DNA of 64,000 nucleotides from Mycolicibacterium moriokaense (GTDB taxonomy: Bacteria; Actinomycetota; Actinomycetes; Mycobacteriales; Mycobacteriaceae), in contig NZ_QQBJ01000012.1 of assembly GCF_003347205.1 (NCBI RefSeq), positions 186,001-250,000 on the forward strand. Reading direction: 5' to 3'. Made by a program: the position numbers and the translations under genes. Of the stretch, positions 33,319 to 42,561 are shown one piece after another. How positions within the stretch are numbered: the stretch's first letter is position 1; each line of letters opens with the position of its first letter. The notes under the pieces were generated by a model, which saw only the letters and a program-made list of their open reading frames with translations, was not told the origin of the DNA and did not search any database.

Positions 33319-35943
33319 TCAATCGCGAGTCGAGGGGTTTCGCGGGGACAGCAGCGCCGCGAGTTCTTCGCGGCTCGAGGTCCCGGTCTTGCTCATCGCT
33401 CGGTAGATGTGGCCTTCGACCGTGCGCGTCGACAGTGTCAGTCGTTGCGCCACATCGCGGTTCGACATTCCCTGGCCGATCAGCGAGATGATTTCGCGCT
33501 CGCGGTCCGTGAACGGAAGCGGCTCGCGCGCCTGCCTCAGCATCGGTGTGGTCGCCCCGCAGAGTTGGGCCAGCGACTCTGCCTGCGCCGCGCATCCCAA
33601 TGCCGACCCGCGCCGGTCCCGCCTGCGATACGCCAGGCTGGCAGCAGCGGCAGCATCCACCGCCGCCAATCGGTCGCCCATCTCAGCGAAAGCCGCTGAA
33701 ATGTCTGCCAGTTCGGCTGCATGGCCGCTGTCCAGTGCCTCAGCGAATCGGGCCGCCAGACGCACGCGCGGACCCTCGACCATCGGCTCCAGCTCCCTGA
33801 GGCGCGCCCCGCACGACCCATCGCCCAACTGTGTCGCCGCCTGCAGACACATAACTTCCAGGGCGAATCGTCCACTGGCGCAAGCAACCTGGCCCGCCGA
33901 CCGCAACATGCCGACCGCCTCACTCACGGCTCCCTCACCTGCGGCTATCGACGCCCGCGCCAGCGCCTTCTCGTAGTTCAGCAGTCGGAAGGGTCGTCCC
34001 AACTCATCGAGTTCTTCGAGTGCAGCGGCCGCGTCGCGGACACGGCCGCGCATCGCCAGCGCGGTCGCGCGAGGCACCCCGTACCGATACCCCCATCCCA
34101 ACTCGTGGCCCGTCGCTGCCAACGCTCCCGCTGCCTGTTCCAACAGTGCGCACGCTTCCTCCAGGCGACCCGTGCCCAGGGCGGCGCGGCCCGCGATCGC
34201 CGGACCCAGCAAGTGCGCCGCCCCGGGAAGATCCGCCGCCTGGCCACCGGCACTGTCCGCCACCTCGAGCGCCTCGCCGATCCGGCCCGCCAACACCAAA
34301 GCACCCACGTGCGCGTCGGCGATGTTGAACCGCATGTGCGGCGCATCCGAACATCGGATCGCGATCGCGTAGCCCGCCTCCGCTGCCCCGACAGCCTCCG
34401 CCGTCCGCCCCGCGTCCCCATGGATCGACGCGAGCGCCCACGCCATTTCCGCACCGACGATGGGCGCAAGCTCGTCCAAAACCAGATTCCTCGACGCCGC
34501 CAGGGCTGCATCGGGCTGATCCATCGCGAACCAATACACCGCGCTCACGGCTTCGATCGACCGACGTGCCGGTCCCTGCACGACGGCCGCCGCACCGTCG
34601 TCGATCACCCCTTTGGCCCGCACCGGATCGGCCAGCGCCCACAACAGGTTGCTTGCCCGCAGATACGTGAAGCGCGCACGCTGCTCGTCCGTCAGCCCGC
34701 CGACCGGGATCGACGCCAGCAGCTCCTCGGCTTCCCGCCCCCGCCCCAGCCACGAGAGCGCGTGCGCCCGCAGGAACTGGGCTTCCGGCCCGCCGCCGGC
34801 CCGCACCGACGCTCCCGCCAGCCGATCGGCGAGCGCCAGATCGCCCAATGCGATCGCCCCCTGCGCCGCGCCGATCAGCAGCGGGGGATCGGGTTCCAGG
34901 TCCGAGTCGAGGGTCAGCGCCCCGCGCCGAACCAGGGCCGGCACGTGGCCGTCCTCGTCAGCAGCCGCCAGTTCCGACGCCAGCAGACCCCGCAACCTCC
35001 TCAGCCTCGTCGGTGCCGCGCGTCTGCGTCGCACCTCGCCGTAGAGCGGGTGCGCCGACCGAACCTCGATTCGCTCGTCGATCTCGTCGAGCCGGATCAG
35101 GCCGCGCACGTCCGCGTCCTCAACCGCGTGGGCGGAAACGATCCGGCGCAGCGTCGCGAGCTCGATGGGTTCCCCGATGGCCAGTGCATCGACAACGGTG
35201 CCGACCGCGTCGGGCAGGGCCCCCATCCGCGACTCGACCAGTTCGACCAGGCCGTGCCCGACGACTGGGTCACCGACCCACCGCCAGTGGCCGCTCTGTT
35301 TCTCCAGATGCCCGTCGCCGACGGCGTCCTCGACGATGTGGCGCAGATACAGGGTGTTGCCCTGCGTCAGCTGCCACAGGCTCCTGGCGGTGTGCGGATC
35401 CATCGCTGCGTCCAGTGTCGCCGACAGCAGCGCCGTGACCTGGTCGAGCGACAGCGGCTGAAGGTCGACGCGCTCGAACTCTCCGAACGTCCAAAGCTCT
35501 TGTATCGCCGCTGGAATGAGTTCGTCGCTACGGACGGTCAGTAGGACCTTCGCCACCCCTCGCGACACGATCTGATCCAGTACGAACAGCGACAGGTCGT
35601 CGAGGAGGTGCGGGTCGTCCACCCCGACCACGGCCCCCGCCGACGACGCAGCCGTCAGCGAGTCGACCACCCCGCACACGAGCGCCAGGCTGTCGTCGCC
35701 GACCAGACCCGGCCACGACGCCAAACCGCCCAGCGGAATGCCCCGCCCGCACGACGTTCCGACCACCCAACGCACTTCGCGCCCGTCGGCCGCGGCGGCC
35801 GCGAGTGCCTCGCGCGCGATCCGGCTCTTCCCGACGCCCGCCGAGCCGCTGACCACGATGCCGGACACGCCGGGGTCGGACAGCGCCGCTCCGATGAGCC
35901 GCATCTCTTCCCCACGCCCGACCAACGGCCACGTCAAACGCAT
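33319..35943 (-). CDS. LuxR-family (LAL-type) transcriptional regulator with ATPase domain
   Basis: An 874-residue regulator. It has an N-terminal Walker A (SGSAGVGKSRIA, near residue 35) and STAND-type ATPase features, a long TPR-like helical middle, and a C-terminal LuxR helix-turn-helix (LPFTDREREIISLIGQGMSN then RTVEGHIYRAM). LAL proteins respond to an inducer and activate neighbouring genes. It is divergent from the ten-gene signalling operon across a 211-bp region with a palindrome, so it is a candidate regulator of it. I chose the ATG at 35943; an in-frame GTG at 35949 is also possible. Confidence 0.9.
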   Translation of the reverse strand: MRLTWPLVGRGEEMRLIGAALSDPGVSGIVVSGSAGVGKSRIAREALAAAAADGREVRWVVGTSCGRGIPLGGLASWPGLVGDDSLALVCGVVDSLTAASSAGAVVGVDDPHLLDDLSLFVLDQIVSRGVAKVLLTVRSDELIPAAIQELWTFGEFERVDLQPLSLDQVTALLSATLDAAMDPHTARSLWQLTQGNTLYLRHIVEDAVGDGHLEKQSGHWRWVGDPVVGHGLVELVESRMGALPDAVGTVVDALAIGEPIELATLRRIVSAHAVEDADVRGLIRLDEIDERIEVRSAHPLYGEVRRRRAAPTRLRRLRGLLASELAAADEDGHVPALVRRGALTLDSDLEPDPPLLIGAAQGAIALGDLALADRLAGASVRAGGGPEAQFLRAHALSWLGRGREAEELLASIPVGGLTDEQRARFTYLRASNLLWALADPVRAKGVIDDGAAAVVQGPARRSIEAVSAVYWFAMDQPDAALAASRNLVLDELAPIVGAEMAWALASIHGDAGRTAEAVGAAEAGYAIAIRCSDAPHMRFNIADAHVGALVLAGRIGEALEVADSAGGQAADLPGAAHLLGPAIAGRAALGTGRLEEACALLEQAAGALAATGHELGWGYRYGVPRATALAMRGRVRDAAAALEELDELGRPFRLLNYEKALARASIAAGEGAVSEAVGMLRSAGQVACASGRFALEVMCLQAATQLGDGSCGARLRELEPMVEGPRVRLAARFAEALDSGHAAELADISAAFAEMGDRLAAVDAAAAASLAYRRRDRRGSALGCAAQAESLAQLCGATTPMLRQAREPLPFTDREREIISLIGQGMSNRDVAQRLTLSTRTVEGHIYRAMSKTGTSSREELAALLSPRNPSTRD

Positions 35944-36126
35944 GCGCACAGACTAAAAGAGCAGGTAGAGCCGTGCCGGGGAACGAATCACCGGGCGCCG
36001 GGGAATGTCGGTACCGGCGCCACGCCGTAGGTATGCGAAAGGTCTGCGAACGGTCGAAATCCGAGTACCGCTCTACTCTCCCCGACCGCCGGCGGGCGGG
36101 CGAACATGAGTTGACCTGCACCAATT

Positions 36127-36138
36127 GCGCTATAGCGC
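36127..36138. promoter_or_regulatory. Palindrome in front of the signalling operon
   Basis: A perfect 12-bp palindrome, GCGCTATAGCGC, 16 bp upstream of the first start. TTGACC at 36111-36116 lies 14 bp before the TATAGC within it, a close but short-spaced promoter-like pair. The LuxR-type regulator diverges from here. Confidence 0.4.
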
Positions 36139-36154
36139 CGAAGAGGAGAGCGAA

Positions 36155-37483
36155 ATGAGCAATCATGTCGTTTCTCTCCAAATTTTCGCGGGCGAAAAGG
36201 GCGGGCGAGCGATGACCGCGACCACCTCTCCTCTCACGGTGGATGCGCGCGCGTCCCGGGCGGTGGCGCGCCGCTTCGCCCGCACCACGCCGGGCCTGAT
36301 CGTGTTGATCGCCGTCGCGGTCGCGGCGTCCTGCGTCGTCGCCGGAGCGGTGTGCGCGGCCGCGCTGAACAAGCGGATCGGCGAGCAGAGGGCCGTGCTC
36401 GAGCAGTCCGAGCCCTTTGCTTACGCGGCTCAGAACCTCTACGCCGCATCCTCGGCCGCCGACGCCGCCGCGGCGACGGCCTTCCTGTCCGGCGGGAACC
36501 AGACGCCGCTGATGCGGGCGCGGTACCGCGTGGCCTTGGCGTCTGCGGCCGCCGCGCTGGCGGACGCCACCGCCGGCGCGCCCGATGCCGAGACCCGCAA
36601 GGCACTGGCAGAGGTGTCGGCGCAACTGACCACGTACACGGGTCTGATCGAGGCCGCACGAGCCAACAATGCGCAGGGTTTCCCGATCGGGTCGGCGTAT
36701 CTGCGCGAGGCCTCGTCGGCGATGCAGACCACACTGCTGCCCGGCGCGGAGCAGGTCTACGCCGCCGACCTCGATCGCGTCGACCAGGCTCAGCGTCACG
36801 TGGCGGCGCTTCCGACGGCCGGTGTCGTGCTTCTGCTCGTCGCGTTGGCGGCGATCGCCGTCGGTTCGGCGCTGATGTTCAGGCGGACGAACAGGATGTT
36901 CAACCTCGGCCTGGTCGTGGCGGCCGTGATCGTCGCGCTGGTGCTGGTCTGGGTCGTCGCCGCCGTCCGCCTGGCGGCAGGCGACATCGAGCGCGGTCGC
37001 TCGGAGGGCAGCGCGCGGTTCGGTCAGCTTGCCGAGGCCCGCATCCTCGCCCAGCAGGCCCGCACAGACGAAATGTTGCAGTTGATCACTCGCGGCGACA
37101 TCACCACCAGTGAGAAGTCCTTCTACGGCCACACGGACGACCTCGCTGCGCGCATCGGCACCGCCTCGCCGGAAGCCGCAGAGGCCGTTGAGAAGTGGGT
37201 TGCCGGGCACCGCAGGCAGGTGGATGCCTACCGTGCCGGCGACTATCCGGGCGCGGTGGCGCAGGCGCTCGACACCGATCGCGGCGCGTCCGGCGCACAA
37301 TTCGCCGTCGTCGAGACGAGTCTGCGCGACGCGATCGAACGCGCCCGGGCAACCATGCGCGATCACGTGGCGAGCGCAGGCGACTACCTGAGGTGGCTGC
37401 CCACCGGGGCGCTGGTGCTGATGACGGCCGCCGGGGCGGTCGCGGTGGTCGGCCTGTGGCCGCGGCTCAAGGAGTTCCTGTGA
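36155..37483 (+). CDS. GlnX-like membrane sensor
   Basis: A 442-residue membrane protein with a hydrophobic segment near residues 41-67, a helical outer domain, and further segments near 229-245, 256-278 and 420-438. The pattern resembles GlnX (Rv0412c) of M. tuberculosis, which with GlnH passes an extracellular aspartate/glutamate signal to PknG. The ATG at 36155 has AGAGGAGA before it; an ATG at 36212 would remove 19 residues. Its TGA overlaps the next gene's GTG (GTGA). It starts the operon. Confidence 0.75.
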   Translation: MSNHVVSLQIFAGEKGGRAMTATTSPLTVDARASRAVARRFARTTPGLIVLIAVAVAASCVVAGAVCAAALNKRIGEQRAVLEQSEPFAYAAQNLYAASSAADAAAATAFLSGGNQTPLMRARYRVALASAAAALADATAGAPDAETRKALAEVSAQLTTYTGLIEAARANNAQGFPIGSAYLREASSAMQTTLLPGAEQVYAADLDRVDQAQRHVAALPTAGVVLLLVALAAIAVGSALMFRRTNRMFNLGLVVAAVIVALVLVWVVAAVRLAAGDIERGRSEGSARFGQLAEARILAQQARTDEMLQLITRGDITTSEKSFYGHTDDLAARIGTASPEAAEAVEKWVAGHRRQVDAYRAGDYPGAVAQALDTDRGASGAQFAVVETSLRDAIERARATMRDHVASAGDYLRWLPTGALVLMTAAGAVAVVGLWPRLKEFL

Positions 37484-38448
37484 GTAGGCGTCTGCTCGTG
37501 GTGCTCGCGGTTCTGACCCTGTCGCTCGCGGGGTGCGGTGCGTCGTCGACGCCGCCGCCGTCCGTGTCGATCGCACCGGCCCCGGTGAGACCGGCTGGGG
37601 CGCAGGAGATCACCACCGCGCCAGAGGCGGCCAAGGCGGATTGCGCCGACCCGGAGGCGAGCCTGCGGCCCGGGCCGAGACCCGTGCCGGGCGCTATGCC
37701 GCCGGGGTCGACGATGGCGGCCATCGCAGACCGCGGCCGGCTCATCGTCGGCGTCGACCAGAACACCTTCATGTTCGGCTACCGCGATCCCTTCTCCGGT
37801 CGGCTGGAAGGCTTCGACATCGACCTCGCCCGCGAAATCGCGCGCCGCATCTTCGGCGACCCCGATCGCATCGATCTGCGGGTGGTCGAGGCCGGTGAGC
37901 GAGAATCGGCGCTCGAATCCGGCGGTGTCGACCTGGTAGTGCGGACGTTCTCGATCACCTGCGAACGCAAACGGGGCATCGACTTCTCCACCACGTACTT
38001 TTACGCCAAGCAGCGGATCCTCGCCCGCCGAGACTCCCAAATTTCCTCCGCAGCCGATCTTTCCGGTAAGCGGGTGTGCTCGGTTTCGGGGACCACGTCT
38101 CTGCAGCGAGTGTTCGACCTCGATCCGAGACCGACCCTGATCGGCGTCACGAGCTGGACCGACTGCCTCCTGATGGTGCAGCAAGGGCAGGCCGACGCGA
38201 TCAGCACAGACGACGTCGTCCTGAAAGGTCTTGCCCGACAGGATCCCGACGTCGACGTGGTCGGCGAGAGCCTCGGCATCGAGCCCTACGGAGTGGGAAT
38301 CGCAAAGGGCAAGCAGGATCTGGTTCGATTCGTCAACGGCGTTCTGGAGGACATTCGGGACGACGGGACCTGGGAACGCCTCTACGACAGGTGGTTGTCG
38401 AGCGTCGGCCCGTCGCCCGGACCCCCGACTCCGAGGTATCAGGATTGA
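37480..38448 (+). CDS. GlnH-like amino-acid-binding lipoprotein
   Basis: A 322-residue periplasmic binding protein with a lipobox (LSLAGC, Cys about 19) and a Pro/Ser-rich spacer. The SBP_bac_3 fold is evident: IADRGRLIVGVDQN, GFDIDLAREIARRIFG, and DFSTTYFYAKQRILAR. It resembles GlnH of the GlnX-GlnH-PknG module and probably binds an acidic amino acid or glutamine outside the membrane. No ABC permease is nearby, so it serves sensing, not uptake. The GTG overlaps the GlnX-like stop. Confidence 0.85.
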   Translation: MSRRLLVVLAVLTLSLAGCGASSTPPPSVSIAPAPVRPAGAQEITTAPEAAKADCADPEASLRPGPRPVPGAMPPGSTMAAIADRGRLIVGVDQNTFMFGYRDPFSGRLEGFDIDLAREIARRIFGDPDRIDLRVVEAGERESALESGGVDLVVRTFSITCERKRGIDFSTTYFYAKQRILARRDSQISSAADLSGKRVCSVSGTTSLQRVFDLDPRPTLIGVTSWTDCLLMVQQGQADAISTDDVVLKGLARQDPDVDVVGESLGIEPYGVGIAKGKQDLVRFVNGVLEDIRDDGTWERLYDRWLSSVGPSPGPPTPRYQD

Positions 38449-38450
38449 CG

Positions 38451-39362
38451 ATGAACATGCTCACCGTCGCCGACGTGTCGACCAAACTCTTCGGCCTGGA
38501 AACGCATCCGGGCCTCGAGCACGTGCGTCGCTATCCGCCGACAGGCGTGACCGCGCAGCGGTGGTCGGTGGTCGAGGCGGCGCTCAGCCGGATGTGGGAG
38601 GACATGTCGAGGGTCGAGGGGTGCAGTGACCCCGACGACGTCGCCGCCGGTCTCGAGCGCATCGACGCCGCATACGGCGAGGTCGAGGCGTTCCTGCAAT
38701 CCGTGGACGAGATCAACACGACGGCTGCGAAGGGAATTGCACCGGCGCTGAGGATATTTGGCGACGCCGTCGTCCCGAAGGTGATCGTCGACTTCCTGAC
38801 GGTGTCGGCGAGCGATCCGCTGTCGCTGACCACAGCCGAGATCGACCGGCAGTGCAGCCAAGCGAACGAATTGGCCGCCATGCAGGCGAACTGGAGCCAG
38901 GCGCGCGACGCGACAGTCGCTCGTCTCGACACTCTGCGTGACGCGCGACGACGAGCCGAGGAAACTCGCGCCCGGGCCGAAGAGGCCGTGCTCGCCGGGT
39001 CGCTACCGCCGCTCACCGACACCGAATCGGCGCTGCGAGTGGAACTGGACGCATTGATCACGCCGGATCCCGAAGCGCTGCGGGAATTGCAGCAGCGTAT
39101 GGAGTCGGCGCTGCAACACCTCCGGCGCGCCGATGAGCTGGCTCAGGGGCTGCTCGACCGGTGCACCGAACTGCGGGGGCGCCTGAGCGCATACGAGGCC
39201 AAGGCCGCCCGCCTCGGACTCGCCGAGGACACCGATCTGTTGTCGTCGCGACGAATCGCGGCCGGCCTGCTGTCGCGCAAGCCCTGCGACCTGCGGGCGC
39301 TGACCCGAACGGTCGCCGACTACCAGCAGATACTCGCGGCGAAGCGGGGGCAGTCGCGATGA
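38451..39362 (+). CDS. Coiled-coil protein between GlnH- and PknG-like genes
   Basis: A 303-residue soluble helical protein. A long coiled coil spans residues about 140-260 (DATVARLDTLRDARRRAEE and following). It has no cysteine motif, membrane segment or catalytic pattern. Its place in the operon makes it a probable adaptor for the kinase. The ATG at 38451 comes 2 bp after the GlnH-like stop; its own stop overlaps the kinase start (ATGA). Confidence 0.65.
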   Translation: MNMLTVADVSTKLFGLETHPGLEHVRRYPPTGVTAQRWSVVEAALSRMWEDMSRVEGCSDPDDVAAGLERIDAAYGEVEAFLQSVDEINTTAAKGIAPALRIFGDAVVPKVIVDFLTVSASDPLSLTTAEIDRQCSQANELAAMQANWSQARDATVARLDTLRDARRRAEETRARAEEAVLAGSLPPLTDTESALRVELDALITPDPEALRELQQRMESALQHLRRADELAQGLLDRCTELRGRLSAYEAKAARLGLAEDTDLLSSRRIAAGLLSRKPCDLRALTRTVADYQQILAAKRGQSR

Positions 39363-41548
39363 CGTGCCTCGAAACTGGTTGCAGCGGAACGGTCGTCGAC
39401 GGCTATTGCGACGTCTGTGGAACAGCGCCCGCTCCGCAGAAGGGCGTGTTGACGGCAACGGCGCCGATGGCGTCGACCCCGCGTTCCCGCGGAACGGCCC
39501 GCACCGGATCGGCCAAGGCCGCAAGCACCCGCGGGAGCCTCGGCGCAGGGGTGGTGACGGTCCCACCGGTGCCGAGGGAGAACCCCGCGAACGCGATTCT
39601 GACCGACCCGCAGGTACCCGAGGGACACCGGTTCTGCGGAAACTCCGAATGCAATAAACCGGTGGGGCGCGGACGCGGTGGCGAGCCGGGCCGAGCGGAG
39701 GGCTTCTGCGCCCAGTGCGGCACGCCGTTCTCGTTTGTACCCAAGCTGTCTCGCGGCGACCTCGTCGGCGGGCAGTACGAGGTGCGCGGCTGTATCGCCC
39801 ACGGCGGGCTCGGCTGGATCTACCTGGCCATCGACCGCAACGTGCACAACCGCTGGGTGGTCCTCAAGGGCCTGGTGCATTCCGGCGACGCCGACGCGAT
39901 GGCCACCGCGGCGGCCGAAGCGCTGGCGCTCGCCGAGGTGGAGCATCCCAACATCGTCCGGATCCACAACTTCGTCGCGCACGAGGATCCCGACGGCTCG
40001 ACGGTCGGCTACATCGTCATGGAGTACGTCGGCGGCACATCGCTCAAGCAGATCCGCAAGGCGCACAACGGTCCCATGCCGCCCGACCAGGCCGTCGCCT
40101 ACATCGTCGAGATCGCGCCGGCACTGGGCTACCTGCACGAGGAAGGCCTGGCCTACTGCGACTTCAAGCCCGACAACGTCATGCAGAGTGACGAGCAGCT
40201 CAAGCTCATCGATCTCGGCGCGACGGTCGCGATGGACGACGAGAACTGCGTGATCTACGGGACACGTGGCTATCTGGCGCCCGAAATCAGCTGGACCGGA
40301 CCAACTGTCGCCAGCGACGTCTACACCGTCGGCCGGACCTTGACCGTCTTGGTGACCGATGACGCCGAGCACAACGGGCGCTCGCTCGAGCAGCCACCAG
40401 GACCCGAGACCGTTGCGGCGTTCGCCCGACACGAATCGCTCTACCGGGCTGTGCTGCGTGCCACCGCCACCGATCCCGATCGGCGCTTCCCGTCCATGGC
40501 CGAGCTCGCCGACCAGCTCACCGGTGTGCTGCACGAAATCGCGGCCGTCGAATCCGGGCAGCCGAAGCCGCGACTGTCGTCCCATTTCAGCCCGCAGCGC
40601 GCCATCTATGCGGCCGGCTGGGACGTGGCGCTGACGACCGATTCGGTGATCGCGGCGCTCGGCGTGCCCAGGGTCGACGCCAACGACCCCGGCGCGGCGC
40701 TGCTGGCGACCACGAGCGGAACACCGCCCGCGCAACTCGAGCAGGCGCTCGAGCATGCCGTGGGCGTCGAGAACCACCGCGGCAGTTCCGTTGAAGTCCC
40801 GCTGCGGCTGGTGCGCGCCGCGCTGGAAATCGGTGCCGCCAAGGACGCACGCCGACGACTCGCTGAACTCGATTCGGTGATCCCCGGAGACTGGCGACTG
40901 ACCTGGTACAGCGGACAATGCGCGCTTCTGGAGGACGATTTAGACGGCGCAGCAGACGATTTCGACACGGTGTTGACATTGCTGCCCGGGGAGCTGGACC
41001 CCAAGCTCGCGCTCGCGGCCACCGCCGAGATGCGAGGCCGGTACGACGACGCCGCACGCTATTACGAGACCGTGTGGCGCACCAACCACAGTTTCTACAG
41101 CGCGGCGTTCGGCTTGGCGCGGTTGCGGGCGCGGGCCGGCGACCGCGGTGGCGCGATCGCCACCCTCGACCAGATCTCCAATGCGTCGGCACATTTCACC
41201 GCCGCGGGCACCGCGGCGATCGAGATCCTCCTCGACGGTCGAACACCCGACGACCTGGACGAAGCGACCCTGGTGGATGCCGGCACGCGTGCGTCGGCGC
41301 TGAATCTGGAGTCGGCGACCAAGCGGGCGACCATCCGTCTGAAGGTCCTCGGCGCCGCGCTGGGCTGGCTGGAGGCGGGCAATACTCCCACCGCCGCGCG
41401 GCTCTACGGTGCCGACTTCGGCGAGGAAGGTATCCGCGTCGGCATGGAGCACTCCTATCGCGCGCTGGCGCACGAGGCCTCCGATGTGTGGGAACGCATC
41501 GCGTTGGTGGAGAGTGCCAATGCGATCCGGCCGAGGACCAGGCTGTGA
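39359..41548 (+). CDS. PknG-like serine/threonine protein kinase
   Basis: A 729-residue soluble kinase of the PknG type. It has an N-terminal zinc ribbon (C3, C8, C17, C20), a second four-cysteine knuckle at residues 93-120, a kinase domain at about 133-400, and a C-terminal TPR-like region. The ATP-binding Lys is K170 (WVVLKG), the catalytic loop reads CDFKPDN (D268), and the DFG site is DLG (D285). The changes from HRD and DFG match PknG. PknG phosphorylates the FHA protein GarA to steer glutamate metabolism; the FHA protein encoded downstream (43853-44470) is a plausible substrate. Coupled at both ends (ATGA, GTGA). Confidence 0.9.
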   Translation: MTCLETGCSGTVVDGYCDVCGTAPAPQKGVLTATAPMASTPRSRGTARTGSAKAASTRGSLGAGVVTVPPVPRENPANAILTDPQVPEGHRFCGNSECNKPVGRGRGGEPGRAEGFCAQCGTPFSFVPKLSRGDLVGGQYEVRGCIAHGGLGWIYLAIDRNVHNRWVVLKGLVHSGDADAMATAAAEALALAEVEHPNIVRIHNFVAHEDPDGSTVGYIVMEYVGGTSLKQIRKAHNGPMPPDQAVAYIVEIAPALGYLHEEGLAYCDFKPDNVMQSDEQLKLIDLGATVAMDDENCVIYGTRGYLAPEISWTGPTVASDVYTVGRTLTVLVTDDAEHNGRSLEQPPGPETVAAFARHESLYRAVLRATATDPDRRFPSMAELADQLTGVLHEIAAVESGQPKPRLSSHFSPQRAIYAAGWDVALTTDSVIAALGVPRVDANDPGAALLATTSGTPPAQLEQALEHAVGVENHRGSSVEVPLRLVRAALEIGAAKDARRRLAELDSVIPGDWRLTWYSGQCALLEDDLDGAADDFDTVLTLLPGELDPKLALAATAEMRGRYDDAARYYETVWRTNHSFYSAAFGLARLRARAGDRGGAIATLDQISNASAHFTAAGTAAIEILLDGRTPDDLDEATLVDAGTRASALNLESATKRATIRLKVLGAALGWLEAGNTPTAARLYGADFGEEGIRVGMEHSYRALAHEASDVWERIALVESANAIRPRTRL

Positions 41549-42561
41549 GCGGCGAAGCGATGACCTGTGTTCGATGCGACGCTCCCGTGGCAGCGACAGA
41601 CCGGTTCTGTGAGAGCTGTGGCGCCGTACTGTCCGCGGACCGCCGCATCGCCGTTCCGGGCCGGGCGCGCACCCCGCGGGCCCGGTGCGCTGATTGCGGG
41701 AACGACACCTACGTCGACGATTACTGCACGGTGTGCGGGAGCCGTTGCCCCGAGCCGACGCGGGTGCGGGCCGACCTCGACGGGATCGTGCTGATCACCG
41801 ATCGCGGTCTGCGCCACGCCCGCAATGAGGACGCCGCCGCGGCCGGGATCCTCTGCCCCAGTGCGGAATCGCCGCTGCCCGCAATGGCGATCGCCGTCTG
41901 CGACGGTGTTTCGGCGTCTGCCGATGCTGACACCGCTGCGGTGAGTGCCTCGACGGCGGGCGTCGATGCGATGCTGCGCGCGCTCACCGCATCGCCCCGA
42001 ACGCCGTCGGCGGTACTGGCCGGACTGACCGATGCCGCGGCCGCCGCGGCCACCGCGGGCTGCAAAAGTGTGGACCCCACTGTCGCGCCGTCGTGCACCT
42101 ACGCGGCGGCCGCGGTCGTCGCAGCCGGGGCCGGGGTGGAGATCACCGTCGGCAGCGTCGGGGACAGCCGGGTGTACTGGCTTCCCGATTCCCCCGCGCA
42201 GGCGAGATGCCTGACGGTCGACGACTCGGTCGCGCAGGCGTTGATCACCGCGGGCGTCCCGCCGGACTCGCACGCCGTTCAGGCCGGCGCCCACACGCTG
42301 ACCCGGTGGCTCGGCGCCGACGCCGAACCGTCGCGCTGGTCGGAGTCGAGCGTCCAGACGATCACCGCCACTGATCGGGGGATGCTGGTGTTGTGCACCG
42401 ACGGTTTGTGGAATTACCTGCCGGAGGCCGACGACATCGCGCGGTTCTGCCGTGGCCAGGACGCCGACACGGCCGCACGCGAACTCGTCGACCACGCGTT
42501 GCGTGCCGGCGGCCATGACAATGTGACCGTCGCGGTGATCCCGATCGGAGTACGCCCATGA
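41545..42561 (+). CDS. Zinc-ribbon PP2C-type phosphatase
   Basis: A 338-residue protein phosphatase with two N-terminal zinc ribbons (CVRC/CESC, CADC/CTVC) and a PP2C domain. Metal-site motifs are present: RNEDAA, CDGVSA, GSVGDSRVYW, CTDGLWNYL and GGHDNVTVAV. It presumably reverses the PknG-like kinase on a shared target. The zinc ribbons recur in the kinase and the FHA protein, suggesting a common docking partner. Start is the GTG at 41545, with an in-frame ATG at 41560 as an alternative. Confidence 0.9.
   Translation: MSGEAMTCVRCDAPVAATDRFCESCGAVLSADRRIAVPGRARTPRARCADCGNDTYVDDYCTVCGSRCPEPTRVRADLDGIVLITDRGLRHARNEDAAAAGILCPSAESPLPAMAIAVCDGVSASADADTAAVSASTAGVDAMLRALTASPRTPSAVLAGLTDAAAAAATAGCKSVDPTVAPSCTYAAAAVVAAGAGVEITVGSVGDSRVYWLPDSPAQARCLTVDDSVAQALITAGVPPDSHAVQAGAHTLTRWLGADAEPSRWSESSVQTITATDRGMLVLCTDGLWNYLPEADDIARFCRGQDADTAARELVDHALRAGGHDNVTVAVIPIGVRP

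Noticed and set aside
38076-38450. Upstream extension of the coiled-coil gene inside the GlnH-like gene
   Set aside because: The extended frame is Arg-rich shadow of GlnH; the ATG at 38451 is just after the GlnH stop and fits the operon spacing.
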